64,000 nt of DNA from Paracoccaceae bacterium (lineage in GTDB: Bacteria > Pseudomonadota > Alphaproteobacteria > Rhodobacterales > Rhodobacteraceae). Below the pieces are notes generated by a model, which was not told the origin of the DNA, did not search any database, and worked only from the letters and a program-made list of their open reading frames with translations. The stretch is taken from the NCBI GenBank assembly GCA_030066855.1, contig JASJAU010000008.1, positions 1-64,000 on the forward strand, written 5' to 3'. The translations under genes were made by a program, and so were the position numbers. This document shows, in pieces, positions 25,676 through 35,288 of the stretch (its first letter is position 1; each line of letters opens with the position of its first letter).

Positions 25676-27298
25676 ATGCGGACAAGCGGGCATGACGATA
25701 CCTTCGCACGAGATAACCTGCCGCCAGAGGATCAATGGCCGGATCTGGTGCTGGACGGCTTCGACTATCCCGACTGGCTGAACGCCGCCGTCGAGCTGAC
25801 CGACCGGATGGTGGAGCGGGGATTCGGTGACCGCACCGCGCTCATCGGGAACGGGCGGCGGCGGACGTACAAGGAGCTGGCGGATTGGACGAACCGCTTG
25901 GCGCACGCACTGGTCGAGGATTTGGGGGTGAACCCCGGCAACCGGGTGCTGATCCGGTCAGCCAACAATCCAGCGATGGTGGCGGCCTGGCTGGCGGCGA
26001 CCAAGGCGGGGGCGGTGGTGGTGAACACCATGCCGATGCTGCGCGCGGCGGAGCTTGAGACGATTATCGACAAGGCCGAGGTCAGCCACGCGCTCTGCGA
26101 CACTCGGCTGATGGACGAGCTGACGGCGGCGGCCAAGGGGAGCCGTTATCTGAAAACGGTCGTCGGATTTGACGGGACGTCGAACCATGATGCGGAACTG
26201 GACCGGCTCGCCTTGGAGAAATCCGTTTTGTTCGAGGCGGTTGCGACGGCGGCGGATGACGTGGCGCTCCTTGGTTTTACCAGCGGCACGACCGGGAGCC
26301 CGAAGGCGACGATGCATTTCCATCGCGACTTGCTGATCATCGCGGACGGGTACGCGAAGGAGGTTCTGGGGGTGACACCAGAGGATGTCTTCGTAGGCTC
26401 GCCGCCTTTGGCCTTCACCTTCGGCTTGGGCGGGCTGGCGATCTTTCCGCTCCGGTTCGGGGCGGCGGCGACGCTTTTGGAAACCGCCTCGCCGCCCAAC
26501 ATGATCGACATCATCCAGAACTATAAGGCGACCGTCTGCTTCACCGCGCCGACCGCCTACCGCTTCATGCTGCGGGCGATGGAGGAGGGGGCGGACCTGT
26601 CGTCCTTGCGGGCTGCCGTGTCGGCGGGGGAGACCCTGCCCGCACCGGTCTATGAGGAGTGGATGGAAAAGACCGGCAAGCCGATGCTGGACGGGATCGG
26701 GGCGACGGAGATGCTGCACATCTTCATCTCGAACCGGTTCGACGATCACCGCCCGGCTTGCACGGGCAAGCCAGTGACAGGTTACGAGGCGAAGGTCGTG
26801 GATCAGGCGGGCAAGGAGGTGGCGGATGGCGAGGTCGGGCGGCTTGCCGTCCGGGGGCCGACGGGGTGCCGATATCTCGCCGACGACCGGCAGGCGAAGT
26901 ATGTCGAGGACGGTTGGAACATCACCGGCGACAGCTTTGTGCGGGATGCCGAGGGGTATTTCCATTTCGCCGCGCGGAACGACGACATGATTATCTCGTC
27001 AGGCTACAACATCGCCGGGCCGGAGGTGGAGGCGGCCCTACTGGCGCATCCGCATGTGGTGGAATGCGCGGTGGTCGGCAAGCCCGACGCGGAGCGGGGC
27101 GAGATTGTCGCGGCGCATGTTGTTCTCACTGAGGACGCGGAACCGGGTGAAGCCACCGTCAGCGCCCTACAAGAGCATGTGAAGGCGTCGATCGCGCCTT
27201 ACAAATATCCGCGCTCGGTTGTGTTCACCGACGCGCTGCCAAAAACGCAGACGGGGAAAATCCAGAGATTCCGCCTGAAAGAGGAGGCGGGCCCGTGA
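25676..27298 (+). CDS. abmG: 2-aminobenzoate-CoA ligase (benzoate-CoA ligase family)
   Basis: 540 residues. AMP-binding P-loop FTSGTTGSPK near 197-206, A5-like GIGATEMLHIF near 340-350, and the A8/A10 region (MIISSGYNIAGPEVEAAL, LPKTQTGKIQRFRL). Length and the benzoate-ligase-like core fit 2-aminobenzoate-CoA ligase. ATG 25676 follows GGAG. It would make 2-aminobenzoyl-CoA, the substrate of the enzyme at 19387-21675. Benzoate or another aryl acid remains possible; the context decides. Confidence 0.85.
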   Translation: MRTSGHDDTFARDNLPPEDQWPDLVLDGFDYPDWLNAAVELTDRMVERGFGDRTALIGNGRRRTYKELADWTNRLAHALVEDLGVNPGNRVLIRSANNPAMVAAWLAATKAGAVVVNTMPMLRAAELETIIDKAEVSHALCDTRLMDELTAAAKGSRYLKTVVGFDGTSNHDAELDRLALEKSVLFEAVATAADDVALLGFTSGTTGSPKATMHFHRDLLIIADGYAKEVLGVTPEDVFVGSPPLAFTFGLGGLAIFPLRFGAAATLLETASPPNMIDIIQNYKATVCFTAPTAYRFMLRAMEEGADLSSLRAAVSAGETLPAPVYEEWMEKTGKPMLDGIGATEMLHIFISNRFDDHRPACTGKPVTGYEAKVVDQAGKEVADGEVGRLAVRGPTGCRYLADDRQAKYVEDGWNITGDSFVRDAEGYFHFAARNDDMIISSGYNIAGPEVEAALLAHPHVVECAVVGKPDAERGEIVAAHVVLTEDAEPGEATVSALQEHVKASIAPYKYPRSVVFTDALPKTQTGKIQRFRLKEEAGP

Positions 27299-27368
27299 GA
27301 AGGGGCTGGCATCGGCCGGGCGAGACGCTAGGCATAGGTATCAAAACAAAAACCATCCGGGAGGATAC

Positions 27369-28508
27369 ATGATGAAACTCAAGGCTTTGATGATGGGCGC
27401 GGCGATGGCGGCGCTGGGAACCGCGGCGGCGGCCGAGGGCGTGAAGGTGGGGATGATCACCACGCTGTCCGGCGGCGGCGCGGGCCTGGGCATCGACGTG
27501 CGCGACGGCTTCATGCTGGCAGTCAAGCAGTCGGGGCGATCCGATATCGAGGTGCTAATCGAGGATGATCAGCGCAAGCCCGATATCGCCGTGCAGCTGG
27601 CGGACAAGATGATCCAGGCCGAGGACGTGGACGTTCTGACCGGCATCATCTGGTCGAACCTCGCCATGGCGGTCGTGCCGGCGGCGGTGAACCAGGACGT
27701 CTTCTATCTGTCACCCAACGCGGGCCCCTCGGCCTTGGCCGGGCAGGGGTGCCACCAAAACTACTTCAACGTGGCCTGGCAGAACGACAATCTTCACGAG
27801 GCGGCGGGCGCTTACGCTTCTTCCCAGGGGCTTGCCAACACCTTCATCCTCGCGCCGAACTATCCGGCGGGGCAGGACGCGTTGACCGGGTTCAAGCGGT
27901 TCTATGAGGGCGAGCTGTCGGGCGAGCTCTACACTCAGCTCGGCCAAACCGACTATGCGGCGGAGCTTGCGCAGATCCGCGCGTCTGGCGCCGATAGCGT
28001 GTTCTTCTTTCTGCCGGGCGGAATGGGGATTTCGTTTCTGAAGCAATACGCGGACTCGGGCATAGACCTGCCAGTCGTGGGTCCGGCGTTCAGCTTCGAC
28101 CAGGGCATCCTGCAGGCGGTCGGAGCGGCGGCCCTAGGCGTGAAGAACACGTCACAATGGTCGAAAGACATCGACAATCCGACCAACGCTGCCTTCGTCG
28201 AGAGCTTTCAGGCCGAATACGGGCGTCTGCCGTCGCTTTACGCCTCTCAAGGCTTTGACACGGCGAACCTGCTGATCTCTGCCATGGGAGCGGCGGATGT
28301 CGGCGACATGGCCGCTTTCCGAGACGCGCTTCGGGCGGCGGATTTCGCCTCTACGCGCGGCGATTTCTCGTTCGGACCGAACCACCATCCGGTGCAGGAC
28401 ATCTACGTGCGCGAGGTCATCCAGGAGGGCGATGTATTCACCAACAAGATCGTCGCGACCGGGCTGACCGGGCATTCCGACGCGTACGCTGGTGATTGCA
28501 AAATGTAA
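27369..28508 (+). CDS. ABC transporter substrate-binding protein (LivK-like)
   Basis: 379-residue periplasmic binding protein. Signal peptide at about 1-22 (cleaved after AAAAE). The mature part has the type 1 fold (VKVGMITTLSGGGAGLGIDVRDGFMLAV; VDVLTGIIWSNLAMAVVPAA). GGGAGGA precedes the ATG. It begins a second Liv importer inside the anthranilate operon, so anthranilate or another aromatic acid is the likely ligand. A branched RNA structure follows the stop. Confidence 0.87.
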   Translation: MMKLKALMMGAAMAALGTAAAAEGVKVGMITTLSGGGAGLGIDVRDGFMLAVKQSGRSDIEVLIEDDQRKPDIAVQLADKMIQAEDVDVLTGIIWSNLAMAVVPAAVNQDVFYLSPNAGPSALAGQGCHQNYFNVAWQNDNLHEAAGAYASSQGLANTFILAPNYPAGQDALTGFKRFYEGELSGELYTQLGQTDYAAELAQIRASGADSVFFFLPGGMGISFLKQYADSGIDLPVVGPAFSFDQGILQAVGAAALGVKNTSQWSKDIDNPTNAAFVESFQAEYGRLPSLYASQGFDTANLLISAMGAADVGDMAAFRDALRAADFASTRGDFSFGPNHHPVQDIYVREVIQEGDVFTNKIVATGLTGHSDAYAGDCKM

Positions 28509-28513
28509 CCGAG

Positions 28514-28583
28514 CAGGCCGCGCGGGGGAGAACACTTCGAAGAGTCTTCGGCATTTCTTGGAAGAATGCGTCCGCGCGGCCTG
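28514..28583 (+). promoter_or_regulatory. Three-stem RNA structure between binding-protein gene and livH
   Basis: A perfect 12-bp outer stem (28514-28525 with 28572-28583, CAGGCCGCGCGG/CCGCGCGGCCTG) encloses two smaller hairpins: CGAAG-AGT-CTTCG (28538-28550) and GCATT..AATGC (28551-28569). This predicts a three-way junction. It ends 13 bases before the livH ATG. No T-run is present; a stabiliser or attenuator is the best reading. Confidence 0.65.
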
Positions 28584-28596
28584 ACCTATAAGCCCC

Positions 28597-29517
28597 ATGT
28601 CCGCCCTTCTTTTCATCGAACAGCTTCTGAACGGGCTTCAGTTCGGCGTCATGCTGTTTCTGATGTCGGCCGGCCTGACCCTGATCTTCGGGGTCATGGG
28701 GCTGATCAACCTCGCCCATGGTTCGATATACATGATCGGCGCCTTCGCGGCGGCGGCTGTCGCCGGCGCGACCGGCTCATTCGTCCTCGGGCTTGGCGCC
28801 GCTTTGGCGGCAGCGGCGGCGGCGGGAGCGCTGGTGGAGCTGACGGTCATCCGGCGGCTTTATGACCGGGACCATCTGGATCAGGTGCTGGCGACCTTCG
28901 CGCTCATCCTGATTTTTTCCGAAGGCACTCGATGGTTGTTCGGCTCCTTCCCGCTGTTTCTCGATGTACCGGACGCGCTCAGAGGTCCGGCTGAACTGCC
29001 CTTCGGCATCGTTTACCCGCGCTACAGGCTGGCGATCATCCTCATCGGTCTGGTGGTGGCGGCGGGTCTCTTCGCCCTTATCGCCAAAACACGGATCGGG
29101 GTGCGCATTCGCGCGGGCGAGGCGGATCGCGAGATGATCGGCGCGCTCGGCGTCGACATCTCGAAACTCTACACACTCGTATTCGCGCTCGGCGCCGCGC
29201 TGGCCGGGTTCGCGGGCGCGATGGTGGGCGCGATACAGTCCGTTGAAGTGGGCATGGGAGAGCCGGTTTTGATCCTCGCCTTCGTGGTCATCGTGATCGG
29301 CGGGATCGGGTCGATCCGGGGCGCCTTCGTGGCGTCGATCCTCGTTGGGCTGACCGACACGCTTGGGCGCTTCCTATTGCCGATCCTGTTCGGCACGTTC
29401 CTTGATGCTTCGGGGGCCAACATCGTGGGCACCGCGTTGGCCTCGATGGCGATCTACATTCTGATGGCGGCGGTGCTGATCTTCCGCCCGACGGGCCTTT
29501 TCGGAGCGGCGACATGA
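28597..29517 (+). CDS. Branched-chain-type ABC transporter permease LivH
   Basis: 306-residue inner-membrane permease with eight or so hydrophobic helices. Landmarks are LLNGLQFGVMLFLMSAGLTLIFGVMGLINLAHGS at the N-terminus, GVRIRAGEADREMIGALGVDI (cytoplasmic loop) and IFRPTGLFG at the end. Second LivH of the window, in the anthranilate operon. Its stop overlaps the livM start by ATGA. Confidence 0.9.
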   Translation: MSALLFIEQLLNGLQFGVMLFLMSAGLTLIFGVMGLINLAHGSIYMIGAFAAAAVAGATGSFVLGLGAALAAAAAAGALVELTVIRRLYDRDHLDQVLATFALILIFSEGTRWLFGSFPLFLDVPDALRGPAELPFGIVYPRYRLAIILIGLVVAAGLFALIAKTRIGVRIRAGEADREMIGALGVDISKLYTLVFALGAALAGFAGAMVGAIQSVEVGMGEPVLILAFVVIVIGGIGSIRGAFVASILVGLTDTLGRFLLPILFGTFLDASGANIVGTALASMAIYILMAAVLIFRPTGLFGAAT

Positions 29518-30497
29518 TCCGGGAGTGGCAGGTGAACGCCGCGATCATGGCGCTCCTCCTCGCCGTGCCGCTGTGGGCGCTGGTCGCCGACGAGCCCTTC
29601 ACCATTACGCTGACGACGCGCGCGGTGATCCTCGCCCTGGCGGCAGTCGGCTTGAACATCGCGCTCGGCCTTGGCGGGCTGGTGAGCCTTGGCCACGCCG
29701 CGTTCTTCGGGATCGGCGGCTATGCGATGGGGATTCTGGCGCACCACGCGCAAACCTACACCCCGGTCATGGAGTGGCCGTTTCTGATCGAAGGCACCAA
29801 GTCGATGCCGTTGATCTGGGTGACAGCGATCGTCACCTCGGCGCTCGCAGCCTTGCTGATCGGGCTTCTGAGCCTGCGCACGACCGGCGTCTATTTCATC
29901 ATGATCACGCTCGCCTTCGGGCAGATGTTCTTCTATTTCGCGATCTCCTGGCCGGCATACGGCGGCGAGGATGGGCTGTCGATTTACCTCAGAAACGATT
30001 TCCCGCGTCTCAACACCCTCCGGCCCATGCCGTTCTTCGTGATTTGCTATGTGATCCTGGCGCTCGCGCTTCTCGTCTCGTGGCGGATCGCGAAATCGTC
30101 TTTCGGGCTGGCGCTGGCCGCCGCGCGGCAGAACGAGGTGCGGGTGCGGACGGTGGGGATCGACCCCTACCGGTTGCGGCTGTTTGCCTTTGTGATCTCC
30201 GGAGCGATAACAGGTCTGGCGGGCGCGCTCTTCGCCGATTTGAACCGGTTTGTCAGTCCGACGATGTTTTCCTGGCAGATGTCGGGCGAGTTCATCGTGT
30301 TCATCATACTTGGCGGCGTCGGGCGCCTTTTCGGTCCGGTGGTCGGAGCCTGCCTCTTCGTCATTCTGGAGCATTGGCTGGGGGGCGTGTCGGACTACTG
30401 GCTGATCTTCCTTGGCGCGATTCTGCTCCTCGTCGTGCTCTTCGCGCGGGGCGGACTAATCGGCGGGCTTGCCGGGCGGGAGGTGGCGCATGATTGA
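29514..30497 (+). CDS. Branched-chain-type ABC transporter permease LivM
   Basis: 327-residue partner permease. Typical segments are ALAAVGLNIALGLGGLVSLGHAAFFGIGGYA and the loop LAAARQNEVRVRTVGIDPYRLRLFAFV. It forms the channel with the LivH before it. The start is the ATGA overlap and the stop overlaps livG by eight bases. Confidence 0.9.
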   Translation: MIREWQVNAAIMALLLAVPLWALVADEPFTITLTTRAVILALAAVGLNIALGLGGLVSLGHAAFFGIGGYAMGILAHHAQTYTPVMEWPFLIEGTKSMPLIWVTAIVTSALAALLIGLLSLRTTGVYFIMITLAFGQMFFYFAISWPAYGGEDGLSIYLRNDFPRLNTLRPMPFFVICYVILALALLVSWRIAKSSFGLALAAARQNEVRVRTVGIDPYRLRLFAFVISGAITGLAGALFADLNRFVSPTMFSWQMSGEFIVFIILGGVGRLFGPVVGACLFVILEHWLGGVSDYWLIFLGAILLLVVLFARGGLIGGLAGREVAHD

Positions 30498-31238
30498 CAC
30501 CATTCTCAAACTGGACGGCCTTTCGAAGAGCTTTGGCGCGGTCCGTGCGGCGAAAGATGTGAGACTTGATCTACGGCCAGGCGAAATCCATGCGCTGATC
30601 GGGCCGAACGGAGCGGGCAAGTCGACGCTGATCCAGCTTACCGCCGGCGGTCTTCAGCCGGATGCGGGGGTGGTGCGCTTCGCGGGCAGGGATGTGACCC
30701 AACTGTCCATGGTTGGCCGGGCGCGGGCCGGGCTCGGGCGTACGTTCCAGATCTCCGCGCTGCCGATGGAGCATACGGTTCTGCAAAACGCGGTCCTGGG
30801 CTCTTTGGGGCAGTCCGGTCGGGTGATGCGGTTTTTCAACTCAGTAATGACGGACCGGGCGCTCAAAGAACGCGCGATGGCGGCGTTGGAGCGGGTCGAG
30901 CTGGCGGATCACGCCAAGACTCGAACGGCCGACCTCTCCCACGGCCAGCGGCGGCAGCTCGAGGTGGGGGTGGCACTGACGCTGGAGCCGAAGGCCTTCC
31001 TGATGGACGAGCCGATGGCTGGGCTTGGGGCGGAAGGGTCAAAACGGTTGACCGGCTTTCTTGACACGCTCCGGCACGAGGCGCCGATCCTTCTGGTCGA
31101 GCACGATATGGACGCGGTCTTCTCGCTCGCCGACCGGATTAGCGTGCTGGTCTATGGCGAGGTGATCGCCACCGGCACGGCGGATGAGATCCGGTCTGAC
31201 CCGCGCGTACGCGAGGCCTATTTGGGCGAGAACGCGGC

Positions 31239-31242
<4 letters not shown>
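30490..31242 (+). CDS. Branched-chain-type ABC transporter ATP-binding protein LivG
   Basis: 250-residue ATPase. Walker A GPNGAGKST, signature LSHGQRRQLEVGVAL, Walker B FLMDEPMAG, switch His in LVEHDMD. GGGAGG lies just before ATG 30490; an upstream in-frame start at 30469 is inside livM and less likely. Energises uptake by the permease pair ahead of it. Confidence 0.9.
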
Positions 31243-31928
<686 letters not shown>

Positions 31929-31932
31929 TCCA

Positions 31933-32340
31933 TTGGCCTTTCACTTCCCGCAGAAGGTGTTCTTCAAGCATTGCGATCCAGCGGGCATCGTATTCTTCCC
32001 GCGGTATTTCGAGATCATCAACGATGTTAATGAGGCGTTTTTCGCCTCGCTCGGGCACCCTTATCACGAGATGATGCCCGAAAATGGCGTGCCGACGGCG
32101 GAAATCGCGACGCGCTTCGCCGCGCCGTCGCGTCACGGGGACGATCTGGTGTTTACGCTGACGGTGACCAAGGTGGGCCGCTCGAGCGTGGGGATCCGGA
32201 CAGTCGCCCATGCAGGCGACGAGCTGCGGCTTGAGACGACGCTGACTCTCGTTTGGGTGAATCGGGAGGGGCGTCCGCAAAGCTGGCCCGATGATCTGCG
32301 TGCCGGTCTGACGGCGCATCTGGAAGGAGATGATCCGTGA
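31933..32340 (+). CDS. Hot-dog acyl-CoA thioesterase (4-hydroxybenzoyl-CoA type)
   Basis: 135 residues. The motif HCDPAGIVFFPRYFE near 13-27 carries the catalytic Asp of the YbgC/4-hydroxybenzoyl-CoA thioesterase group. TTG start at 31933 after GGGGGTC. It could release trapped aryl-CoA esters or a pathway intermediate. The Azoarcus 2-aminobenzoate clusters also carry a thioesterase, from my knowledge of that system. Overlaps the next gene by GTGA. Confidence 0.85.
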   Translation: MAFHFPQKVFFKHCDPAGIVFFPRYFEIINDVNEAFFASLGHPYHEMMPENGVPTAEIATRFAAPSRHGDDLVFTLTVTKVGRSSVGIRTVAHAGDELRLETTLTLVWVNREGRPQSWPDDLRAGLTAHLEGDDP

Positions 32341-32756
32341 CCCATCGCGTCATTCATCCCGAGGGCTGGGCGCCTGCGAAGGGGTACGCCAATGGCGTGC
32401 TCAGCCCGAACGGAACCCTCTTTGTGGGCGGGCAGATCGGTTGGGATGGGGATCAGATTTTCGTCTCGGACGACTTCGTCGCGCAGATGGAACAGGCGTT
32501 GCGGAACATCGCGGAGATCGTCGCGGAAGCAGGCGGCGCGGTGGAGGATATCACGCGGCTGACCTGGTATGTGACGGATAAGAAAGAGTATCTGGCGCGG
32601 CAGCGGGAGGTTGGCGAAGCCTACCGCCGGGTGATGGGCCGGCACTTTCCGGCCATGACCATGGTCGTTGTCGCAGGGCTGGTCGAGGACCGGGCGCTCG
32701 TCGAGATTGAGGCGACGGCGGAGATCGCTCAGGCGGGGCGGCCCGACCGGGCCTGA
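32337..32756 (+). CDS. RidA/YjgF-family protein
   Basis: 139 residues with the RidA pattern: a GGQIGWD segment, VAQMEQALRNIAEIVAEAGGAVEDITRLTWYVTDKKEY, and FPAMTMVVVAGLVEDRALVEIEATA (conserved Glu). RidA proteins hydrolyse enamines/imines to ketones and ammonia. Reduction of 2-aminobenzoyl-CoA leaves an amino group on the ring, so this enzyme may remove it; that is inference. Last gene of the operon; its end overlaps the AraC gene on the other strand by 28 bases. Confidence 0.85.
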   Translation: MTHRVIHPEGWAPAKGYANGVLSPNGTLFVGGQIGWDGDQIFVSDDFVAQMEQALRNIAEIVAEAGGAVEDITRLTWYVTDKKEYLARQREVGEAYRRVMGRHFPAMTMVVVAGLVEDRALVEIEATAEIAQAGRPDRA

Positions 32757-33682
32757 CGCGGGCTGACACCGAACGCCCGGCGGTAGGCGCGGGTGAAGGC
32801 GCTGGCGTTGTCATATCCCGCACGGCCCGCGATTTCGGCCACCGGCAGGGCGCTTTCCTCCACCATCCGTTTCGCAGCGCCCATGCGAAGATGGGCGTAG
32901 ACCGTGCGCGGCGGCGCCCCGAAGGCCTGACGGAAGCGGTGTTCGAGATCCTTCTGGGTGCATCCAGCGTCCGTTGCGATCTCGGCGATGGGACGCGGGG
33001 TCTCGATCGCGGCCTCCATGGCGGCGAGCGCGAGACGCACGCGCTGGTCGCGGCCCTTCGGCAGAAGCGGTCCGGCCGTGTCGGCGTCGTTTGCGGAAAA
33101 GAGCGAGGCGATGCGGAGGGGCAGGGCCGCGCCATGCTCCCGCTCGATCAGCGCAAGCATCAATTCGAAGGCGGTCACCGCGCCGGACGCGGTCATCCGG
33201 TCGCCGTCGTCGATCCAGCGGTCGCGGGTGACAATGACGTCCGGGAAGGCTTCGGCGAAGGCGTCCTGCTCATCGAAGTGGATCGTCGCGCGGCGGCCGT
33301 CGAGCAGACCCGCCGAGGCCAGAAGCCAGGCGCCGCCATCGATCCCGGCGAGCGCCTTGAAACGGCTCCGAGCGGCGCGAAGGGCGCGGGTGAGGGTCAC
33401 AGTGGCGAAGTCACGGTAGCCATAGGAGGGGAGGACGACGAGAATGTCACCCGCGCTCTCCCCGTCCAAGCGGCCGTCGGGCATGACCTTCATGCCGGCC
33501 GAGCTTGACACGGTTCCCCCGTCCAGCGTCAGGATTTCCCAAGCGTAGCCGGGGCTGTTCAGAATCGTGTTCGCGGCGCGGAGCGGTTCCAGAGCGTTGG
33601 CGAAGACGTGGTTCGAAAACCGGTCGAACAGCACGAAGCTGACTTGGGTCGTTCCATCATGCGCTTTTGTCCAAATCGGCAT
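32729..33682 (-). CDS. cdhR: GATase1-AraC regulator of carnitine catabolism (CdhR-like)
   Basis: 317 residues. An N-terminal DJ-1/PfpI-type domain (VSFVLFDRFSNHVFANALEPLRAAN) is joined to a C-terminal AraC helix-turn-helix pair (IAEIATDAGCTQKDLEHRFRQAFG; VAEIAGRAGYDNASAFTRAYRRAFGVSP). This is the GlxA/CdhR/GbdR architecture. It is divergent from the dehydrocarnitine cleavage gene, as CdhR is placed in pseudomonads, and probably activates that operon on carnitine. The promoter region shared with 33751 is 68 bases. Confidence 0.8.
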   Translation of the reverse strand: MPIWTKAHDGTTQVSFVLFDRFSNHVFANALEPLRAANTILNSPGYAWEILTLDGGTVSSSAGMKVMPDGRLDGESAGDILVVLPSYGYRDFATVTLTRALRAARSRFKALAGIDGGAWLLASAGLLDGRRATIHFDEQDAFAEAFPDVIVTRDRWIDDGDRMTASGAVTAFELMLALIEREHGAALPLRIASLFSANDADTAGPLLPKGRDQRVRLALAAMEAAIETPRPIAEIATDAGCTQKDLEHRFRQAFGAPPRTVYAHLRMGAAKRMVEESALPVAEIAGRAGYDNASAFTRAYRRAFGVSPRQARSGRPA

Positions 33683-33750
33683 GAAAACAGCTAAATCGGC
33701 ACAGTCCGCTTCGTCAAGGGGCGCTATGCCGCCCGAAAAGGGAGGACGCC

Positions 33751-34662
33751 ATGCCGCTAGAGATGTCGCGCGACGTGTTCATTACCTGCGCGGTGACCGG
33801 ATCGGGTTCCACGCAGGACCGGAGCCCGCACGTTCCCAGAAACCCCAAGGAAATCGCCGACAGCGCGATCGCAGCGGCGAAGGCGGGGGCCGCCATCGTG
33901 CATTGCCACGTGCGTGACCCGGAGACAGGCGTTCCCTCGCGCGAGCTCAAGTACTACCGCGAGGTCACCGACCGGGTGCGCGACGCCGATATCGACGTCG
34001 TGCTCAACCTGACCGCCGGGATGGGCGGGGACATGGTCTTCGGCCCGACCGAAGCGCCGCTGCCCTACAGCCAGTCCGGGACTGACATGATCGGCGCAGA
34101 GGAGCGCGTGGCCCATGTCGCGGAATGCCGTCCGGAGATTTGCACGCTCGACTGCGGGACCATGAACTTTGCCGAGGCCGACTACGTGATGACGAACACT
34201 CCCGGCATGCTAAGGGCGATGGGCGCGATGATGACCGAGATGGGCGTGAAGCCTGAGATTGAGGCCTTCGATACCGGCCATCTCTGGTTCGCCAAGGCGC
34301 TGGTCGAGGAGGGCATCATCGAGGCCCCGGCGCTGGTTCAGCTTTGCATGGGCGTGCCCTGGGGCGCGCCGGACGATCTGAACACCTTCATGGCGATGGT
34401 GAATAACGTGCCGGACGACTGGACCTTCTCGGCCTTCTCGCTGGGGCGGAGCCAGATGGCCTATGCAGCCGCCGCAGTCCTGGCGGGCGGGCATGTGCGG
34501 GTCGGGCTGGAGGACAATCTGTGGCTCGGGAAGGGTCAGCTCGCCACAAACGAGCAGCTTGTCGCCCGCGCCGTCGGCATTATCGAAGGCCTTGGCGCGC
34601 GCATCATGGGACCGGAAGAGGTGCGTGAGAAGCTCGGCCTCGAGAAACGCGCGCCGGTTTGA
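33751..34662 (+). CDS. cdhC: Dehydrocarnitine cleavage enzyme (BKACE family)
   Basis: 303-residue zinc-dependent beta-keto acid cleavage enzyme. VHCHVRDPETG places the zinc histidines at 51 and 53; further family marks are LNLTAGMGGDMVFG, TLDCGTMNF and VRVGLEDNLW with the conserved Glu. It condenses 3-dehydrocarnitine with acetyl-CoA to acetoacetate and betainyl-CoA. The carnitine assignment comes from the fused carnitine dehydrogenase-thioesterase two genes on. GGGAGG precedes the ATG. Confidence 0.87.
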   Translation: MPLEMSRDVFITCAVTGSGSTQDRSPHVPRNPKEIADSAIAAAKAGAAIVHCHVRDPETGVPSRELKYYREVTDRVRDADIDVVLNLTAGMGGDMVFGPTEAPLPYSQSGTDMIGAEERVAHVAECRPEICTLDCGTMNFAEADYVMTNTPGMLRAMGAMMTEMGVKPEIEAFDTGHLWFAKALVEEGIIEAPALVQLCMGVPWGAPDDLNTFMAMVNNVPDDWTFSAFSLGRSQMAYAAAAVLAGGHVRVGLEDNLWLGKGQLATNEQLVARAVGIIEGLGARIMGPEEVREKLGLEKRAPV

Positions 34663-35288
34663 TGCCTAGAGTACTGATCTACGGCGACTCAAACACTTTC
34701 GGCACCGGCGCGATGCGGTCATTGGCAGACGACCCAATCATGACCCACGAAGAGCGCTGGGCGGGGGTGATGACCGCTGATCTGGGCCCGGGCTGGGACG
34801 TCGTCATCGAGGGGCTCCCCGGTCGAACCACGGTTCATGACGACCCAATCGAAGGGGCCTATCGCAACGGCCTCCGGACGCTTCGGGCTATTCTTGAATC
34901 CCATCGGCCGATTGATCTTCTCATTATCTGCCTGGGAACCAACGATCTGAAGCAGCGCTTTGGCCTTGGAACCCGAGACGTTGCCCTCGGCGTCGCGCGA
35001 CTGGTGGACGAGGCTTCACGCCTGGAGATTGTCGGCAAAACGCTCGTGATCTGCCCGCCGCCTGTTCTGGAGCGCGGCGATCTGGCAGGGATATTCGTTG
35101 GCGCTGAGGCCCTTTCCGCAGGACTTGCTGACGAGATGCAGCGGTTCGCAGCGGAGAGCGGTGCGGAGTTCCTGGATGCTGGGGCGCATATCTCGGTCGA
35201 TCCCCTCGATGGCGTGCACTGGAGCGTCGAGAGCCACGCAACGCTTGGGCGGGTGGTGGCGGGCAAGGTCCGGGGCCAGTTTGAATGA
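34662..35288 (+). CDS. SGNH/GDSL-family hydrolase
   Basis: 208 residues. Block I GDSNTFGTG (nucleophile Ser), GTND in ICLGTNDLKQ, and the C-terminal DGVHWS (Asp/His dyad) are all present. No signal peptide, so cytoplasmic. The start ATG overlaps the preceding stop (TGATG). SGNH esterases hydrolyse O-acyl esters or thioesters; in this place an acylcarnitine hydrolase or carnitinyl-CoA thioesterase would fit, which is inference. Confidence 0.85.
   Translation: MPRVLIYGDSNTFGTGAMRSLADDPIMTHEERWAGVMTADLGPGWDVVIEGLPGRTTVHDDPIEGAYRNGLRTLRAILESHRPIDLLIICLGTNDLKQRFGLGTRDVALGVARLVDEASRLEIVGKTLVICPPPVLERGDLAGIFVGAEALSAGLADEMQRFAAESGAEFLDAGAHISVDPLDGVHWSVESHATLGRVVAGKVRGQFE

Noticed and set aside
27355-27366. 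ATCC-GGGA-GGAT hairpin around the ribosome site of the second binding-protein gene
   Set aside because: Only four paired bases, easily produced by chance around a purine-rich ribosome site.
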